DNA of 64,000 nt. Origin: Burkholderia sp. SRS-46 (lineage in GTDB: Bacteria > Pseudomonadota > Gammaproteobacteria > Burkholderiales > Burkholderiaceae). Where the stretch lies: NCBI RefSeq assembly GCF_004343775.1, contig NZ_PTXL01000010.1, positions 62,001-126,000 of the forward strand, in the 5' to 3' direction. The notes under the pieces were generated by a model. That model saw only the letters and a program-made list of their open reading frames with translations, did not search any database and was not told the DNA's origin. Shown piece by piece: positions 1 to 9,632 of the stretch (the stretch's first letter is position 1; each line of letters begins with the position of its first letter). The translations under genes were made by a program, and so were the position numbers.

Positions 1-17
1 GATCTGAAGGAGGATCC

Positions 18-311
18 ATGTCAGCCGACGATCTGTCCCACGCCGTACCCCTGACTCTTGACGACGCGCCCAAGCTGCTGTTCTGGGAGTGGGACGTTGC
101 GTGTATCGCGATGTTGGGGATTACGTCCGGTCTCGGCGCCGGATACCCGATCGTCGGCTTCGTCATTGGCATTGCCCTCGCAGGGGTCTACTCCCGCTTC
201 TTTAAATCGGATCTTCATCCCGGCATCGCCGCGCACCTGATCGCATGGATCACTGGCATGCCGACGCCGTCCGATTTGCCGCCTACCCATCTGCGCGAAT
301 TCAAGGGCTGA
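18..311 (+). CDS. traL: TraL, F-type T4SS pilus assembly protein
   Basis: This 97-residue protein has the size and layout of F-type TraL: a short polar N-terminus, two closely spaced hydrophobic segments (about residues 28-60) and a polar tail. In the family TraL sits in the inner membrane at the base of the mating channel and is needed for pilus assembly. The start is well supported because AAGGAGG lies four bases upstream of the ATG. It is the first visible gene of the long tra operon and is followed three bases later by traE. The pilin gene normally upstream is outside the window. Confidence 0.85.
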   Translation: MSADDLSHAVPLTLDDAPKLLFWEWDVACIAMLGITSGLGAGYPIVGFVIGIALAGVYSRFFKSDLHPGIAAHLIAWITGMPTPSDLPPTHLREFKG

Positions 312-314
312 GCC

Positions 315-905
315 ATGCGTCCAGACATCGCCAAGAACGAACGCGACAGGCAAAGCGAGACGATCCGGTTCCACCGAAAGATCATTTCGGGGCAAGCGAT
401 CGCCAATGTCCTCCTGACGCTCCTGGTCGGCTGGACCGTGCTCCACGACACCACGCGGATCGTGCCGCCTGAAGTGAAGCGCCCTTATCAGATCGGAGCG
501 GGCCAGACTGATAAGGACTATCTGAGCGACATGTCGGGCTACGTGCTCAGTCTCATCTTGACGTCGACGCCAGACACCGTCGACTACAACAACAGCATCG
601 TGCTCAAGATGGCCGAGCCTGAGCAGTACCCCGTGCTCAAGACGCAATTTGACGCGGCTGCTATTCGCATCAAACGCGAAAAGATCACCACGATCTGGTC
701 GCCGCAATCATCGCAGATCTTCGTGGATGCCAAACGCGTCATCTGGAAGGGCACCCTCAAGACCTACATCGCCGATCAGCCAATTTCGACGGTGCCTCAC
801 ACCTATGTCGTCGAACTTCCCATCTCCTTTTCAGGACGGACCTATGTTCGCAAAGCCGAGGAAGTGCTGGATAGCACTCGCGCTGCTGCTGGCCGCGGCC
901 AGTAA
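315..905 (+). CDS. traE: TraE, F-type T4SS inner-membrane protein
   Basis: This 196-residue protein matches TraE (VirB8-like role) in length, in having one N-terminal membrane segment (about residues 26-45), and in its place between traL and traK. The remainder is a periplasmic domain that in this family contributes to the channel periplasmic core. The next gene, traK, starts 62 bases before the end of this one in another frame, a common arrangement that suggests translational coupling. Confidence 0.88.
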   Translation: MRPDIAKNERDRQSETIRFHRKIISGQAIANVLLTLLVGWTVLHDTTRIVPPEVKRPYQIGAGQTDKDYLSDMSGYVLSLILTSTPDTVDYNNSIVLKMAEPEQYPVLKTQFDAAAIRIKREKITTIWSPQSSQIFVDAKRVIWKGTLKTYIADQPISTVPHTYVVELPISFSGRTYVRKAEEVLDSTRAAAGRGQ

Positions 906-1572
906 CACGTTCGCAGGAACGGGTGCCGCCCTGTCGGAATACAACGTCTCGGCGACCGAGCAGAACCGGCTCGCCATCGACGGCAGGAAGATCGCGCAGA
1001 TCGTCCCGAAACAGAAAGGCGCGCTCACGTACGTCAAGGATCTGGCCAACGGCGTTCTGTATTTCACGTTCGCGGACCCGGACACCGCGCAGGGCACCGA
1101 GTCGCTCTTCGTGGTCGATGATCACAACGACACGTACCAACTGCTGCTGCAGCCGCGGCGCATGCCGAGCGCGAACATTGTGGTGCCGGCCGCCGGCAGC
1201 GCCGAGGTTCGTCGCACTCAACCGATCTCCGCGCGCACGTCGTCCTATCAGTCCGCCATCAAGAACCTGCTCGAAGAGATGGTCGTGGCCCACGACGACC
1301 GGGACGCACAATCCAGCGCTGCGGCGACGCCCATCAACCAGACAGTGCCGCTCTGGCAAGAAGCGCAGCTGACGCTAGAGCTGCGTTACACCGAGGACGA
1401 CCTGGTCGGCGAGCAATACCGGCTGATCAACGTATCCACCGGCGACATGGTCATTGCCGAGCAAGAGCTGTATCGCAAAGGCGTACTCGCGATCGTGGTC
1501 GATCAGCAAACCCTGGCACCGGGCGATTCGACGGCCGTCTATGTCGTGAGGGGGCGCGCCGATCATGAGTGA
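844..1572 (+). CDS. traK: TraK, secretin-like T4SS core protein
   Basis: This 242-residue protein begins with a clear signal peptide (hydrophobic stretch near residues 9-22, then an Ala-rich cleavage region) and continues as the two-beta-domain periplasmic protein typical of TraK (VirB9-like), which with TraV and TraB makes the outer-membrane core complex. Longer in-frame starts exist upstream, but the ATG at 844 is preceded by AGGA and places the signal peptide at the N-terminus. It overlaps the end of traE by 62 bases and traB by 8 bases. Confidence 0.87.
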   Translation: MFAKPRKCWIALALLLAAASNTFAGTGAALSEYNVSATEQNRLAIDGRKIAQIVPKQKGALTYVKDLANGVLYFTFADPDTAQGTESLFVVDDHNDTYQLLLQPRRMPSANIVVPAAGSAEVRRTQPISARTSSYQSAIKNLLEEMVVAHDDRDAQSSAAATPINQTVPLWQEAQLTLELRYTEDDLVGEQYRLINVSTGDMVIAEQELYRKGVLAIVVDQQTLAPGDSTAVYVVRGRADHE

Positions 1573-2977
1573 TACCAGGCCAAGCGGCGGGTCGAACGAT
1601 CAGACCAAGCGACGGCAGCGCCTGGTCGTGATCGGCGCGGTCGTGGTCATCGTCGCGATCACGGGCGTTGGCCTGATGCTGACTGACGAGACCGCGCCTC
1701 CACCGAAACCCAAACCGATTACGCAAGCGATTCAGCAGCCGGGCACGATCGACGATCGCGACGCTTGGCGTACCAAGTCGGCCGCCACGCTGGCCGACCT
1801 GGAGCAACGTGTCCAACGGCAGCAGGCCCGCCTCGAGGAGCAACAGGCGTCGATCGAGAAGATGGCATCTGCCGCCGCTGCCCAACAGGCCGCCGCCGCC
1901 GTGGCGGCTTCGCTTGCCGCGGCGGCGTCCAGCGCGGCCGCCCCTGCGGCGGCCAGCACTGCGACGCCGGCGTCGAGTGCGACCGCAGCCACGACGCTGA
2001 ACAAGCCCCTGCCCGTCACCGCGCGCGGCTTGGGCGGAAAGCAGGTCCTGCCACCTCCCGGCGGCACGCTCGCGCAACGCATCGACGGCACCGACGTACC
2101 GCCACGTCAGCTCGAAATTATCTCGTTCGTCGACGACGGATCGGGTTCGGGCGCCGACAGCGCGAACGCAGCCGGCTCCAGCGGTGGAAAGTCGGAAGTC
2201 CTCGGGTTTCCGACCGACCCGAAGGCGCGGCGGTACGCCACGACGAAGGCAACGAGCGTCGCCACCTCGAGCAGCGGGCAGGGCCTCGTCAATATTCTGC
2301 CAGCTGGGTCGTTTTTCCGTGTCGGCATGCTCAACGGCGTAGACGCACCCACCGGCGGGCAGGCGCAGAGCGACCCGCTGTCCGCGAACCTTCATGTCCT
2401 CGAGGCAGCCAACTTGCCGAATGGTAAGAGGCTTGATATCCGAGGTTGCCGCGTGATGTCGGCGGTCTGGGGCGATCTCTCGTCGGAACGCACGATGGGC
2501 CGGACCCAGACGCTGTCTTGCATTCTCGGGGGCAAAACGATCGAAATCCCGATCAAGGGCAAGGTCATCGGCGAGGACGGCAAAGAAGGCATACGCGGAC
2601 GCCTTGTCACGAAGCAAGGTCAGTTGCTCGCCAACGCCATCCTGTCGGGAACGCTCGGCGGCATCGGCCAGGCGTTCCAGCAATCGGCAACCGTCACCTC
2701 TATCGGCGGTGGCGGCATCTCGCAGACCGTCGACAGCGGCCAGATCGGGCGGGCCGCGATCGGCGGCGGTATTGGCTCCGCCGGCCAGATGGCCGCCCAG
2801 TACTACTTACAGGCTGCCAACAAGCTTTACCCGTCCATCGAGACCGATGCAACCCGAACGATCGAGGTCTCGATCACGCAAGGCACGTTCGTTGACGCAT
2901 CCACCGCCGCCCTCTTCGATCGACGCGACAGCAGCCGTCGCAGTGGCGATCGCTCCCGGAGACTCTCTGATGACTAA
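1565..2977 (+). CDS. traB: TraB, T4SS core scaffold (VirB10-like)
   Basis: The 470-residue product has the TraB plan: a cytoplasmic N-terminus, one membrane helix (about residues 20-39), a coiled coil near residues 75-105, an Ala/Pro-rich linker, and a conserved C-terminal beta domain with the LPAGSFFRVGMLNG segment and Cys-containing strands. TraB spans the envelope and connects inner and outer membrane parts of the channel. The last part (about residues 390-443) closely resembles a fragment buried in the mosaic protein at 18604-20928, described there. The gene overlaps traK (8 bases) and the DsbC-like gene (8 bases). Confidence 0.92.
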   Translation: MSDTRPSGGSNDQTKRRQRLVVIGAVVVIVAITGVGLMLTDETAPPPKPKPITQAIQQPGTIDDRDAWRTKSAATLADLEQRVQRQQARLEEQQASIEKMASAAAAQQAAAAVAASLAAAASSAAAPAAASTATPASSATAATTLNKPLPVTARGLGGKQVLPPPGGTLAQRIDGTDVPPRQLEIISFVDDGSGSGADSANAAGSSGGKSEVLGFPTDPKARRYATTKATSVATSSSGQGLVNILPAGSFFRVGMLNGVDAPTGGQAQSDPLSANLHVLEAANLPNGKRLDIRGCRVMSAVWGDLSSERTMGRTQTLSCILGGKTIEIPIKGKVIGEDGKEGIRGRLVTKQGQLLANAILSGTLGGIGQAFQQSATVTSIGGGGISQTVDSGQIGRAAIGGGIGSAGQMAAQYYLQAANKLYPSIETDATRTIEVSITQGTFVDASTAALFDRRDSSRRSGDRSRRLSDD

Positions 2978-3767
2978 TCGTATCCGCCTGAAGCGCGCGA
3001 TCGCCGCCGTTACCGTGGGCGTCCTCGCCGCATCGACGCTCGCCACGGCCGCCGACGACAGCCAGTCCGTCGCGGCTCACCTCGCCTCGCTCTATCCCAA
3101 CACGCCGTTCCGCGACGTCAAGCCGGCGCCGGTCGCCGGGCTGTACGAGGTGACGATGGGGCAGAACACCGCGTACACCGATGCGAGCGGCCAGTATTTC
3201 CTGTTCGGCCACATTTTCGATATGCAGAACCAGGTCGATCTGACTGAGCAGACGCAGGCCCAGAACTACAAGACCCGGTTCCCGGCGCAGTTTCTCGATC
3301 ACGCGATCAAGACCGTGCACGGCAACGGCAAGCGTGTCGTCGCGATCTTTTCCGATCCCGACTGCCCGTATTGCAGCGACCTCGAGAAACAGCTCCAGCG
3401 CGTCGACAACATCACGATCTATACGTTTCTCTTTCCGCTGGAAACGCGCCATCCCGGCGCAACCAATAAGTCCATCCGAATCCAGTGTGCGAGCGACCCC
3501 GCAAAGGCGTGGCGGGACTGGATGACGAGCAAGCGGCTGCCGCCCATGGTGGCGTGCCATCACCCGATCAACGACAACCTGGTGCTCGGTTCACGCCTCG
3601 GCGTCACGGGCACGCCGACGCTGATCGCCGCAGACGGTCGGGTGCTGCCGGGCGCGGTGTCGGCGCCGCAGCTCGAGGCGTGGTTGAACGCTGGCCAACG
3701 CGCGCCCAGCCCCAGCGGCCAGGATGGCGCCGCGGCCAACGCGCCGGCGCGGGGAGTGGCGCAATGA
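2970..3767 (+). CDS. DsbC-like periplasmic disulfide isomerase
   Basis: This 265-residue protein has a signal peptide ending near residue 27, a DsbC-type dimerisation segment, and a thioredoxin-fold domain with the active site CPYC at residues 132-135 and a cis-Pro loop (GTPTLI). Family members shuffle disulfides in exported proteins. In F-like and SXT-like operons a DsbC homologue often sits between traB and traV, where it probably helps fold the Cys-rich TraU, TraN and TraH encoded downstream. It overlaps traB by 8 bases and traV by 4 bases. Confidence 0.9.
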   Translation: MTNRIRLKRAIAAVTVGVLAASTLATAADDSQSVAAHLASLYPNTPFRDVKPAPVAGLYEVTMGQNTAYTDASGQYFLFGHIFDMQNQVDLTEQTQAQNYKTRFPAQFLDHAIKTVHGNGKRVVAIFSDPDCPYCSDLEKQLQRVDNITIYTFLFPLETRHPGATNKSIRIQCASDPAKAWRDWMTSKRLPPMVACHHPINDNLVLGSRLGVTGTPTLIAADGRVLPGAVSAPQLEAWLNAGQRAPSPSGQDGAAANAPARGVAQ

Positions 3768-4411
3768 TTGCCCGCGCGTGCTTGGTGACCACGGCAACCG
3801 TCGCTGTCCTCTCCGCGTGCAGCTTCTCCGGCCTCGATGCGGAAAGCAAGTTCGCCTGTAAGGCGCCGGACGGCGTTGTGTGCGATTCGATGACCGGCTC
3901 GCTCGCGAACCTGCAGGCTGGAAACGTCCGAAGCACGCGAACAAGCCAATCGGCGGCCGCCAGCGCGCCGACGTCGAAGACGCCGGCCCAGGGCGCAGTG
4001 CTCGCCCGGCCGCTCTTCAGCGGCTCGCCGATCCGCAGCGCGCCGCACGTCGTTCGCGCGTGGATCGCGCCGTGGGAGGACGCCGACGGCGACCTCCACG
4101 ACCAGAGCTACATCTACCTCACCACTGACACCGGTCGCTGGCTCGTCGAACACAACCAGCGACGCATCCGCGACCTGTATCGGCCGACTGTCGGCGGCAC
4201 CGCTACCGCCGACGCGAGCGCGTCGCCGAAGGCCGAGCCGCCGTCGACGGCCGTCGCGCTCGGGACCGGTGGCGCCGTCCAGACCGCGCAGGGTGAGCTT
4301 CTCAAATCGGCGCGCGACGCGATGGACTCGGCCCAGCAGGCGGTAAGGCAAGCGCCGATGTCCGGCGACCTCTTGAAAAACCTCGCGACCGGCATTCGCG
4401 CGCCGCAATAA
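3764..4411 (+). CDS. traV: TraV, outer-membrane lipoprotein of the T4SS core
   Basis: The 215-residue product has a lipoprotein signal peptide with lipobox LSAC (Cys near residue 19), followed by two further early Cys residues, a disordered Ser/Thr/Pro-rich middle and a conserved segment around residues 85-145. This matches TraV (VirB7-like), which anchors the TraK/TraB core in the outer membrane. It overlaps the DsbC-like gene by an ATGA-type junction and precedes traC by 13 bases. Confidence 0.85.
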   Translation: MIARACLVTTATVAVLSACSFSGLDAESKFACKAPDGVVCDSMTGSLANLQAGNVRSTRTSQSAAASAPTSKTPAQGAVLARPLFSGSPIRSAPHVVRAWIAPWEDADGDLHDQSYIYLTTDTGRWLVEHNQRRIRDLYRPTVGGTATADASASPKAEPPSTAVALGTGGAVQTAQGELLKSARDAMDSAQQAVRQAPMSGDLLKNLATGIRAPQ

Positions 4412-4424
4412 CGGGAAGCACGCC

Positions 4425-7028
4425 ATGAAGATGCCCGACACCGGTGAGTGGCTCAAGCAGGCAAGGACCACGGTCCGCGACATGATGCGGCAGTCCGTGC
4501 TCGGCGAGACCCCTGAGCACGATCCGATCGACGAAACGCTGAACACGCCGCAGCAGGATGACGCCAGCCGTTTTCACGAAATCCTGAAGTACGACCAGTA
4601 CGACGACACGACCGGGCTCTTCTACAACGACAACTCGGTTGCGTTTGTGCTCGATGTCGTTCCCCAAACCGGCGCAAACGACGAAATGGTCAGTCGGTTG
4701 AGCACCCTCTTCACCCCGATTCCTTCTGGAACCGGCGTGCAATGGTGTCTGTTCGGCAGTTCGCGCGTCGACGACGTGCTCGATCGCTACGAGGACTTGA
4801 GGTTCGAGGCAGTCGAAGCCGGCAAGGTCGACCCGCTCTTTCTCGATCTCGCCCGGCAACGCACGCAGTTCATCCGTAGCCGCACCGGCCAGTCGCTCTT
4901 CGACGACATGCCGTTCTCGATTCGGCGTTTCCGCCTGGTGCTGTCCATCACCCGATCCGGAACTCACGACGACCCGATTCTCGTCGAGCAGATGCACGAC
5001 CTGCAGGCCACGCTCCTGTCCTCTCTGCGCACCGGCAACCTGCCCGCGAGAAGCATGGACGCCGACGGCCTGATCTCTTTCCTGTTCCCGATCTTCAACC
5101 CGGAGTATCTGTTCAACGACGATCCTCTTCCGGATCTGCGCTACGACCCGACACGACCGATCAAGGAGCAGATCACCGCCGTCGGTCACCGCGCACGCGT
5201 GCGGACCACGGAGATTGTATTCGGCGTCCCGCCGGCCGACGACGCCGAGCGTGACGCGCGCGTCGCGGTCCGCGCCTTTGGCATTCAGCGCTACCCGGCG
5301 GAAAAGCGGCTGTGGGAGATGAGCAACATCATCGGATCGTTCACTGATCCGGAGCTCCAGTATCCGTGCCCGTTCCTGATTTGCGGCGGCGTCCAGACAC
5401 TCGAGCGGATCGCCACCGACAACCGGGTTCAGCTGAAGGCCGCGCGCGCTCAGCAAAATGCCGAGTCGAAGATGGCCAAGTTCCAGGTGAATCTGGCCAC
5501 GCAGAATCGCGATTGGCGGATGGTGCAGCATCAGGTCGCCGCCGGGGGGCAACTGTGCGAGATCTATCACACGCTGCTGCTGTTCGCCCCGAAGGACCAG
5601 ATCAACCGCGCCAGCCAAATGGCCATCAACATCTGGGACAAGGTGCGGTTTCGCATTACCCCGCTGCGAATGCTCCACCTCGGCGCGTTCTACGCAAGCT
5701 TGCCGATGACGCTCACAAAGGGCGCGTACCGGGATTTGAAGCGCAGTCGGTTGATGTCGACGAAGACGACCGTGAACGCCATCGACATGGCGCCGGTTCT
5801 CGCCGAGTGGAGCGGGGTCGGCCGACCAGTCCTGTTGTTGTATGGCCGCCGCGGCACCATCACGCCCATCGATTTCTACGCCAACAAGCAGGGCAACTAC
5901 AACCTATTCGCCACGGGCGTCTCGGGCGCCGGGAAGACCGCGCTATTGGTGGAAGTGGTCAACGCCTACCGCAGCCTTGGTGCGCGCTGCTCGATTATCG
6001 ACGTCGGCCGTGGCTACGAGAGCGCTGTTGCACTGATGGGTGGTTCGTTCATCGAGTTCAAGCTGAACTCGAATATCTGCATCAACCCATTCACATGGGT
6101 TGCTGCCGATGACGAGAACACGTTTGAACAGGAGCTGCGCCTGCTCAAACCGATGATCGGACGCATGGCGTCGCCCGACAGTCCGTTGTCGCCGCTCCAG
6201 TATTCGTTCATTGAAGACGCGATCACCGCTGTCTGGAACGACTACGGGCACGAGTCGAATCCGACCCGCATCGCTGAATACCTGAAGGACAAGATCAAGA
6301 ACGAGAAGGGCGAAGTCGAGCGGATCGCGTTCGAACTCTCGCACCAGTTGCGGCCCTTCTGCAAAGGCGGTGCGTTCGGGCGATTCTTTAACGGCAAGGC
6401 CAACATCAACTTCGACGACGATCTCACTGCGCTTGAACTCGAGGAACTGAAAGACGCGCCCGAGCTGCGTCGGGTCGTATTGTTCGCCGCAACGAACCGC
6501 ATCACGTACGACATGTACATGTCGCCGCGCAACCTTCCCAAGCTTGCCCTGGTAGACGAGGCGTGGCAACTGCTCGGCAGTGATCCGGAGACCGCGCTTT
6601 TCATTGAGGAGGGGTATCGGCGGGCTCGGAAGTACAAGGGAATATTTGGCCTTGGAACCCAATCGATTTACGACGCGTTCAAGAATGACGCGTCGCGGGC
6701 GGCATACAACAACGCAGACTGGAAGATCGTGCTGCGTCAGGACGAGCAGTCGTTCAACAAGATGATGGCGGAGGGAACCGTCACGTTCTCACCGGCCGTC
6801 GAACAGATGATTCGCTCGCTGACCAAGGTCGACGGTTACTTCTCGGAGATGGTGATGATTTCGCCCGAGGGCGAAATGCTGCTCCGGCACGCCCCGGATC
6901 CGCTCGCGTTGATGATGGCGTCGTCAACTGGCGAGGATGTCGTGGAGCGGGATCGCTTGCTCGAGCAGGGTCATACGCACGCTCAAGCGCTCTCGATCAT
7001 GCTGGAGCGACGCGGAGGTCGGGTATGA
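4425..7028 (+). CDS. traC: TraC, T4SS assembly ATPase (VirB4-like)
   Basis: This 867-residue protein is the VirB4/TraC-type ATPase that powers pilus biogenesis and substrate transfer at the cytoplasmic face. The Walker A motif GVSGAGKT lies near residues 497-504 and the Walker B segment PKLALVDEAWQLL near residue 705. The N-terminal half is the TraC_F_IV-type domain. It is full length for the family. The start is 13 bases after traV, with GGGAAG upstream. It overlaps trbI by 4 bases. Confidence 0.95.
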   Translation: MKMPDTGEWLKQARTTVRDMMRQSVLGETPEHDPIDETLNTPQQDDASRFHEILKYDQYDDTTGLFYNDNSVAFVLDVVPQTGANDEMVSRLSTLFTPIPSGTGVQWCLFGSSRVDDVLDRYEDLRFEAVEAGKVDPLFLDLARQRTQFIRSRTGQSLFDDMPFSIRRFRLVLSITRSGTHDDPILVEQMHDLQATLLSSLRTGNLPARSMDADGLISFLFPIFNPEYLFNDDPLPDLRYDPTRPIKEQITAVGHRARVRTTEIVFGVPPADDAERDARVAVRAFGIQRYPAEKRLWEMSNIIGSFTDPELQYPCPFLICGGVQTLERIATDNRVQLKAARAQQNAESKMAKFQVNLATQNRDWRMVQHQVAAGGQLCEIYHTLLLFAPKDQINRASQMAINIWDKVRFRITPLRMLHLGAFYASLPMTLTKGAYRDLKRSRLMSTKTTVNAIDMAPVLAEWSGVGRPVLLLYGRRGTITPIDFYANKQGNYNLFATGVSGAGKTALLVEVVNAYRSLGARCSIIDVGRGYESAVALMGGSFIEFKLNSNICINPFTWVAADDENTFEQELRLLKPMIGRMASPDSPLSPLQYSFIEDAITAVWNDYGHESNPTRIAEYLKDKIKNEKGEVERIAFELSHQLRPFCKGGAFGRFFNGKANINFDDDLTALELEELKDAPELRRVVLFAATNRITYDMYMSPRNLPKLALVDEAWQLLGSDPETALFIEEGYRRARKYKGIFGLGTQSIYDAFKNDASRAAYNNADWKIVLRQDEQSFNKMMAEGTVTFSPAVEQMIRSLTKVDGYFSEMVMISPEGEMLLRHAPDPLALMMASSTGEDVVERDRLLEQGHTHAQALSIMLERRGGRV

Positions 7029-7543
7029 AGGAAGAACCGACCCTCATGACGAATCTCGAGCAGCGTGCCAAGCCCGACGCAAGCGCTGCGCCAGCGCTTG
7101 GCGACACCGGCACCAGCCGCGTCGATGGCATGGTCGTAGGGCGAGCCACGCGCGACATTGCCGGCTACGTCGCCCCCGTTCTCATTTCGTCGATCGTAAC
7201 GCTGCTTGCGCTCGCACCGGTCCTTTACGTCCGACTTGCCCATCTGCCGAAGCCGGTTGCAATCGTGGATCTGCAGCAGCTCGTCGTGCTCGGGCAGCAG
7301 CGCTATCTCGATCGCCGCAGTGTGCAGGCGGCGGCCTCCATCCCGGACGTGTCGACCGCGACTGCCGCTTCGGCGGAGTTCGCACGCGACCTGTCGGCCG
7401 CGGTCATCGAACTCGGCGCGACGTGCAAGTGCGTCCTGGTCAACAAGGCCGCGGTGCTCAACAGCGACGCTATCACCGACTACACCGATCAGCTGCGGGA
7501 CAAGCTCAAGTTTCCGCCGGCGAAACCAGGAGCCGCGCGATGA
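7025..7543 (+). CDS. trbI: TrbI-like F-type conjugation protein
   Basis: This 172-residue protein has a cytoplasmic N-terminus, one strong membrane helix (about residues 48-72) and a periplasmic part starting with the PVAIVDLQQLV block seen in TrbI/TrhP-type proteins. F TrbI modulates pilus extension and retraction. It lies directly after traC as in F. The ATG overlaps the traC stop; a second ATG at 7046 is a possible alternative start. It overlaps the next gene by 4 bases. Confidence 0.72.
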   Translation: MKEEPTLMTNLEQRAKPDASAAPALGDTGTSRVDGMVVGRATRDIAGYVAPVLISSIVTLLALAPVLYVRLAHLPKPVAIVDLQQLVVLGQQRYLDRRSVQAAASIPDVSTATAASAEFARDLSAAVIELGATCKCVLVNKAAVLNSDAITDYTDQLRDKLKFPPAKPGAAR

Positions 7544-8268
7544 ACGTCATTGTCGAGTATCCCGAGGATTGCCTGCTTCGGCCGGTCGAGCGGCTGGTGT
7601 TTTCCAGACAGATCCGGAACCTGCTGACGCGCGATAAGGCATACATGCACGACCTGGACGCGATGCGAGCGCGGGTCGGTCTGGATTCGGCCTTCGCCAG
7701 TTACCAGCGGGACGAGCTGTCCACGTTGCTGTCGATGGTTCACGAGAACGTGTCCGACGAAGTTCGCGACACGCTGCTTGAGCGACTGGGCAGTTACCTG
7801 AACGTCCGGATTCGACGCGCCGATTTCACGCAGGAAACAGCGGATCCCGACCAACTCGTTGAGCGTGGCGCACCGACACACTCGTGGACCCTGTCGATTG
7901 CTGTCGGAATCGTCATGTTCGCGGTCGGTTTCGGCTTCTCGGCCGCCCTCACACCCACCCTTCCCCTCCCCGACGCTGGAACACGTAGTGCAGTCGTGAT
8001 GGAAAGCGCACCCCATGCCAACACGAGCACGCAGCCCTTGCTCGACTCGACCGGCGACGAATCGGTCGGCGATATCCCAACGCTCAGATTCTCGTTCGAG
8101 TCGAGTCGACCGAAGCGACATCTCGGGGTGTTGCGTGCGCTTATGCCGACCGATGGCGGGACGTACAGGATCGACCTCACGGCCACGCCGGTCGTAGCCA
8201 GCCGGGACCAATCGCCTGTCCGCGTTGCTAACGACGAACAGAAAGATCCGATAAGGGACCCGCAATGA
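7540..8268 (+). CDS. Unknown bitopic membrane protein of the tra operon
   Basis: I do not recognise this 242-residue protein. It has about 115 hydrophilic, helix-rich N-terminal residues, a single membrane helix (about residues 117-140), and a variable tail of about 100 residues that should be periplasmic. It overlaps trbI by 4 bases and the nuclease gene by 4 bases, so it is translated with the conjugation genes. Its position suggests an accessory envelope role, but nothing in the sequence gives a function. Confidence 0.75.
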   Translation: MNVIVEYPEDCLLRPVERLVFSRQIRNLLTRDKAYMHDLDAMRARVGLDSAFASYQRDELSTLLSMVHENVSDEVRDTLLERLGSYLNVRIRRADFTQETADPDQLVERGAPTHSWTLSIAVGIVMFAVGFGFSAALTPTLPLPDAGTRSAVVMESAPHANTSTQPLLDSTGDESVGDIPTLRFSFESSRPKRHLGVLRALMPTDGGTYRIDLTATPVVASRDQSPVRVANDEQKDPIRDPQ

Positions 8269-8864
8269 TGAGACTTGCGCTCCGACTGATGTTCGATCGA
8301 GCTCGCGCAATGCGCGCAGCAGTGGGCTCGCCCGCCAGCTTCTTCGCCTGCGCTGTGTTGTCGAGCGCCGCGCTGCTCGCACAACCAGCCACGGCAGCAG
8401 AAAGCTGCCCGGTGCAGGTCGCCTACTCGCCTGACGGATCCGCGGAGGAACTGGTCGTTTCCGCAATTAGTGGCGCACGCCAGTCGATTCGCCTCGCCGC
8501 TTATTCCTTCACGTCGCCGTCGATCGTTCGCGCGCTGATGGACGCGAAGCACCGCGGCGTCGACGTCGCGGTCGTCGTCGACGATAAAGCGAACCACGGC
8601 AAAGCGAGCGTCGCCGCGTTGAATCTCCTGACGCAGTCCGGGATTCCCTCACGCACGGTTTCGATCTATCCCATCCACCACGACAAATACATCGTGATCG
8701 ACGGATCGCAGATCGAGACCGGCTCATTCAATTACAGCAGCGCGGCACGGCGCAACAGCGAGAACGCGGTCCTGATCTCGCAATGCCCCGCTGTCGCGCG
8801 CAGCTACCTCGAGCACTGGCAATCGCGCTGGTCGCAGGGTAGCGACTACGTCCTCCCCTATTGA
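8265..8864 (+). CDS. Exported phospholipase-D-fold nuclease (Nuc-like)
   Basis: This 199-residue protein has an N-terminal export signal (hydrophobic near residues 25-42, AAE cleavage region) and a single PLD-family domain. The HxK(x4)D motif is H139, K141, D146, followed by the usual GSFNYS block. The closest kind of protein is the small endonuclease Nuc of conjugative plasmids such as pKM101, which is active as a dimer. It is probably a periplasmic nuclease. It overlaps the upstream gene by 4 bases and is 9 bases ahead of the GntR gene. Confidence 0.88.
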   Translation: MMRLALRLMFDRARAMRAAVGSPASFFACAVLSSAALLAQPATAAESCPVQVAYSPDGSAEELVVSAISGARQSIRLAAYSFTSPSIVRALMDAKHRGVDVAVVVDDKANHGKASVAALNLLTQSGIPSRTVSIYPIHHDKYIVIDGSQIETGSFNYSSAARRNSENAVLISQCPAVARSYLEHWQSRWSQGSDYVLPY

Positions 8865-8873
8865 GGTCCATCT

Positions 8874-9632
8874 ATGGAAACGGCCATCCATGCTTTCCCG
8901 GTGCTCAATGATCGTCACGCGGACGCACTGCAGCCGGCGGGAGCGGTTGCTGTCACGCTGGGCGAGGCAGTGCTGAACCAACTCCTGGACTTCATCAACG
9001 AGTCCACGGAACATCCGACACTCCTGCCGACCCAGGATGTCTTGGCGCAGCGTCTGGACGTCAGCCGGGTCGTGATCCGCGAGGCGGTCGTGCAGCTGAT
9101 TGCGCATGGCATGCTCACCGCCTCGCCGCGACGCGGCACCTATATCACCGAACGTCGCACGTGGCGCGTCGTGAACCCGAACGTCCTGCACTGGCGCGCC
9201 CAGTCGAAGCCGGATCGCGCAGCGCTCCTCGACGAGCTCGCGGCGATCGTCACCTTGATCGGCCCGTCGGCCGCGGCTGACGTCGCGGCCCACGCTGACG
9301 ATGCCGCCATCGAGCGCATCCTGGCCGCGTGCGCTACCCGGTGTGCCGCGCGCGACGGCCGGACGTTTCGCGCGGCGTGCTCGATCCTGTACCTCGCAGT
9401 CTTCTCGGCGTGCAAAAACTCCCTCTTCTGTCAGCTGGGTGCCCTCGCGGTCGAATGGTGGGCGCACGGCGAAACCGGCCCGGATCTGGGATTCGATGTG
9501 TCGGCCATCGAACTGGCGCGGCTGGCCGGCCTCGAGGCGGCCTGGCGCGATCGCAACGCGGCGGCCGCGCACGACGCCATGCGCGAGCTGGTCGCCGTCG
9601 ACTATTGCAACGGAGCGAGTCGGCATGCGTAA
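8874..9632 (+). CDS. GntR/FadR-type transcription regulator
   Basis: The 252-residue protein has a GntR-type winged helix (about residues 40-95, with the recognition segment SRVVIREAVVQL and the wing PRRGTYI) and a helical C-terminal domain like the FCD ligand-binding domain. Family members are ligand-responsive, usually repressors. Its place in the middle of an F-type conjugation operon is unusual; it may control the operon or its cargo. The start ATG follows the nuclease stop by 9 bases and its stop overlaps the next ATG. Confidence 0.85.
   Translation: METAIHAFPVLNDRHADALQPAGAVAVTLGEAVLNQLLDFINESTEHPTLLPTQDVLAQRLDVSRVVIREAVVQLIAHGMLTASPRRGTYITERRTWRVVNPNVLHWRAQSKPDRAALLDELAAIVTLIGPSAAADVAAHADDAAIERILAACATRCAARDGRTFRAACSILYLAVFSACKNSLFCQLGALAVEWWAHGETGPDLGFDVSAIELARLAGLEAAWRDRNAAAAHDAMRELVAVDYCNGASRHA

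Noticed and set aside
1451..2683. Minus-strand open frame of 410 codons opposite traB
   Set aside because: It is the complement of traB, with Arg/Gly-rich sequence and no family features.
4302..5678. A long minus-strand open frame opposite traC
   Set aside because: It lies fully within a strongly supported ATPase gene and its product is Arg/Leu/Val-rich low-complexity sequence typical of the complement of GC-rich codons.
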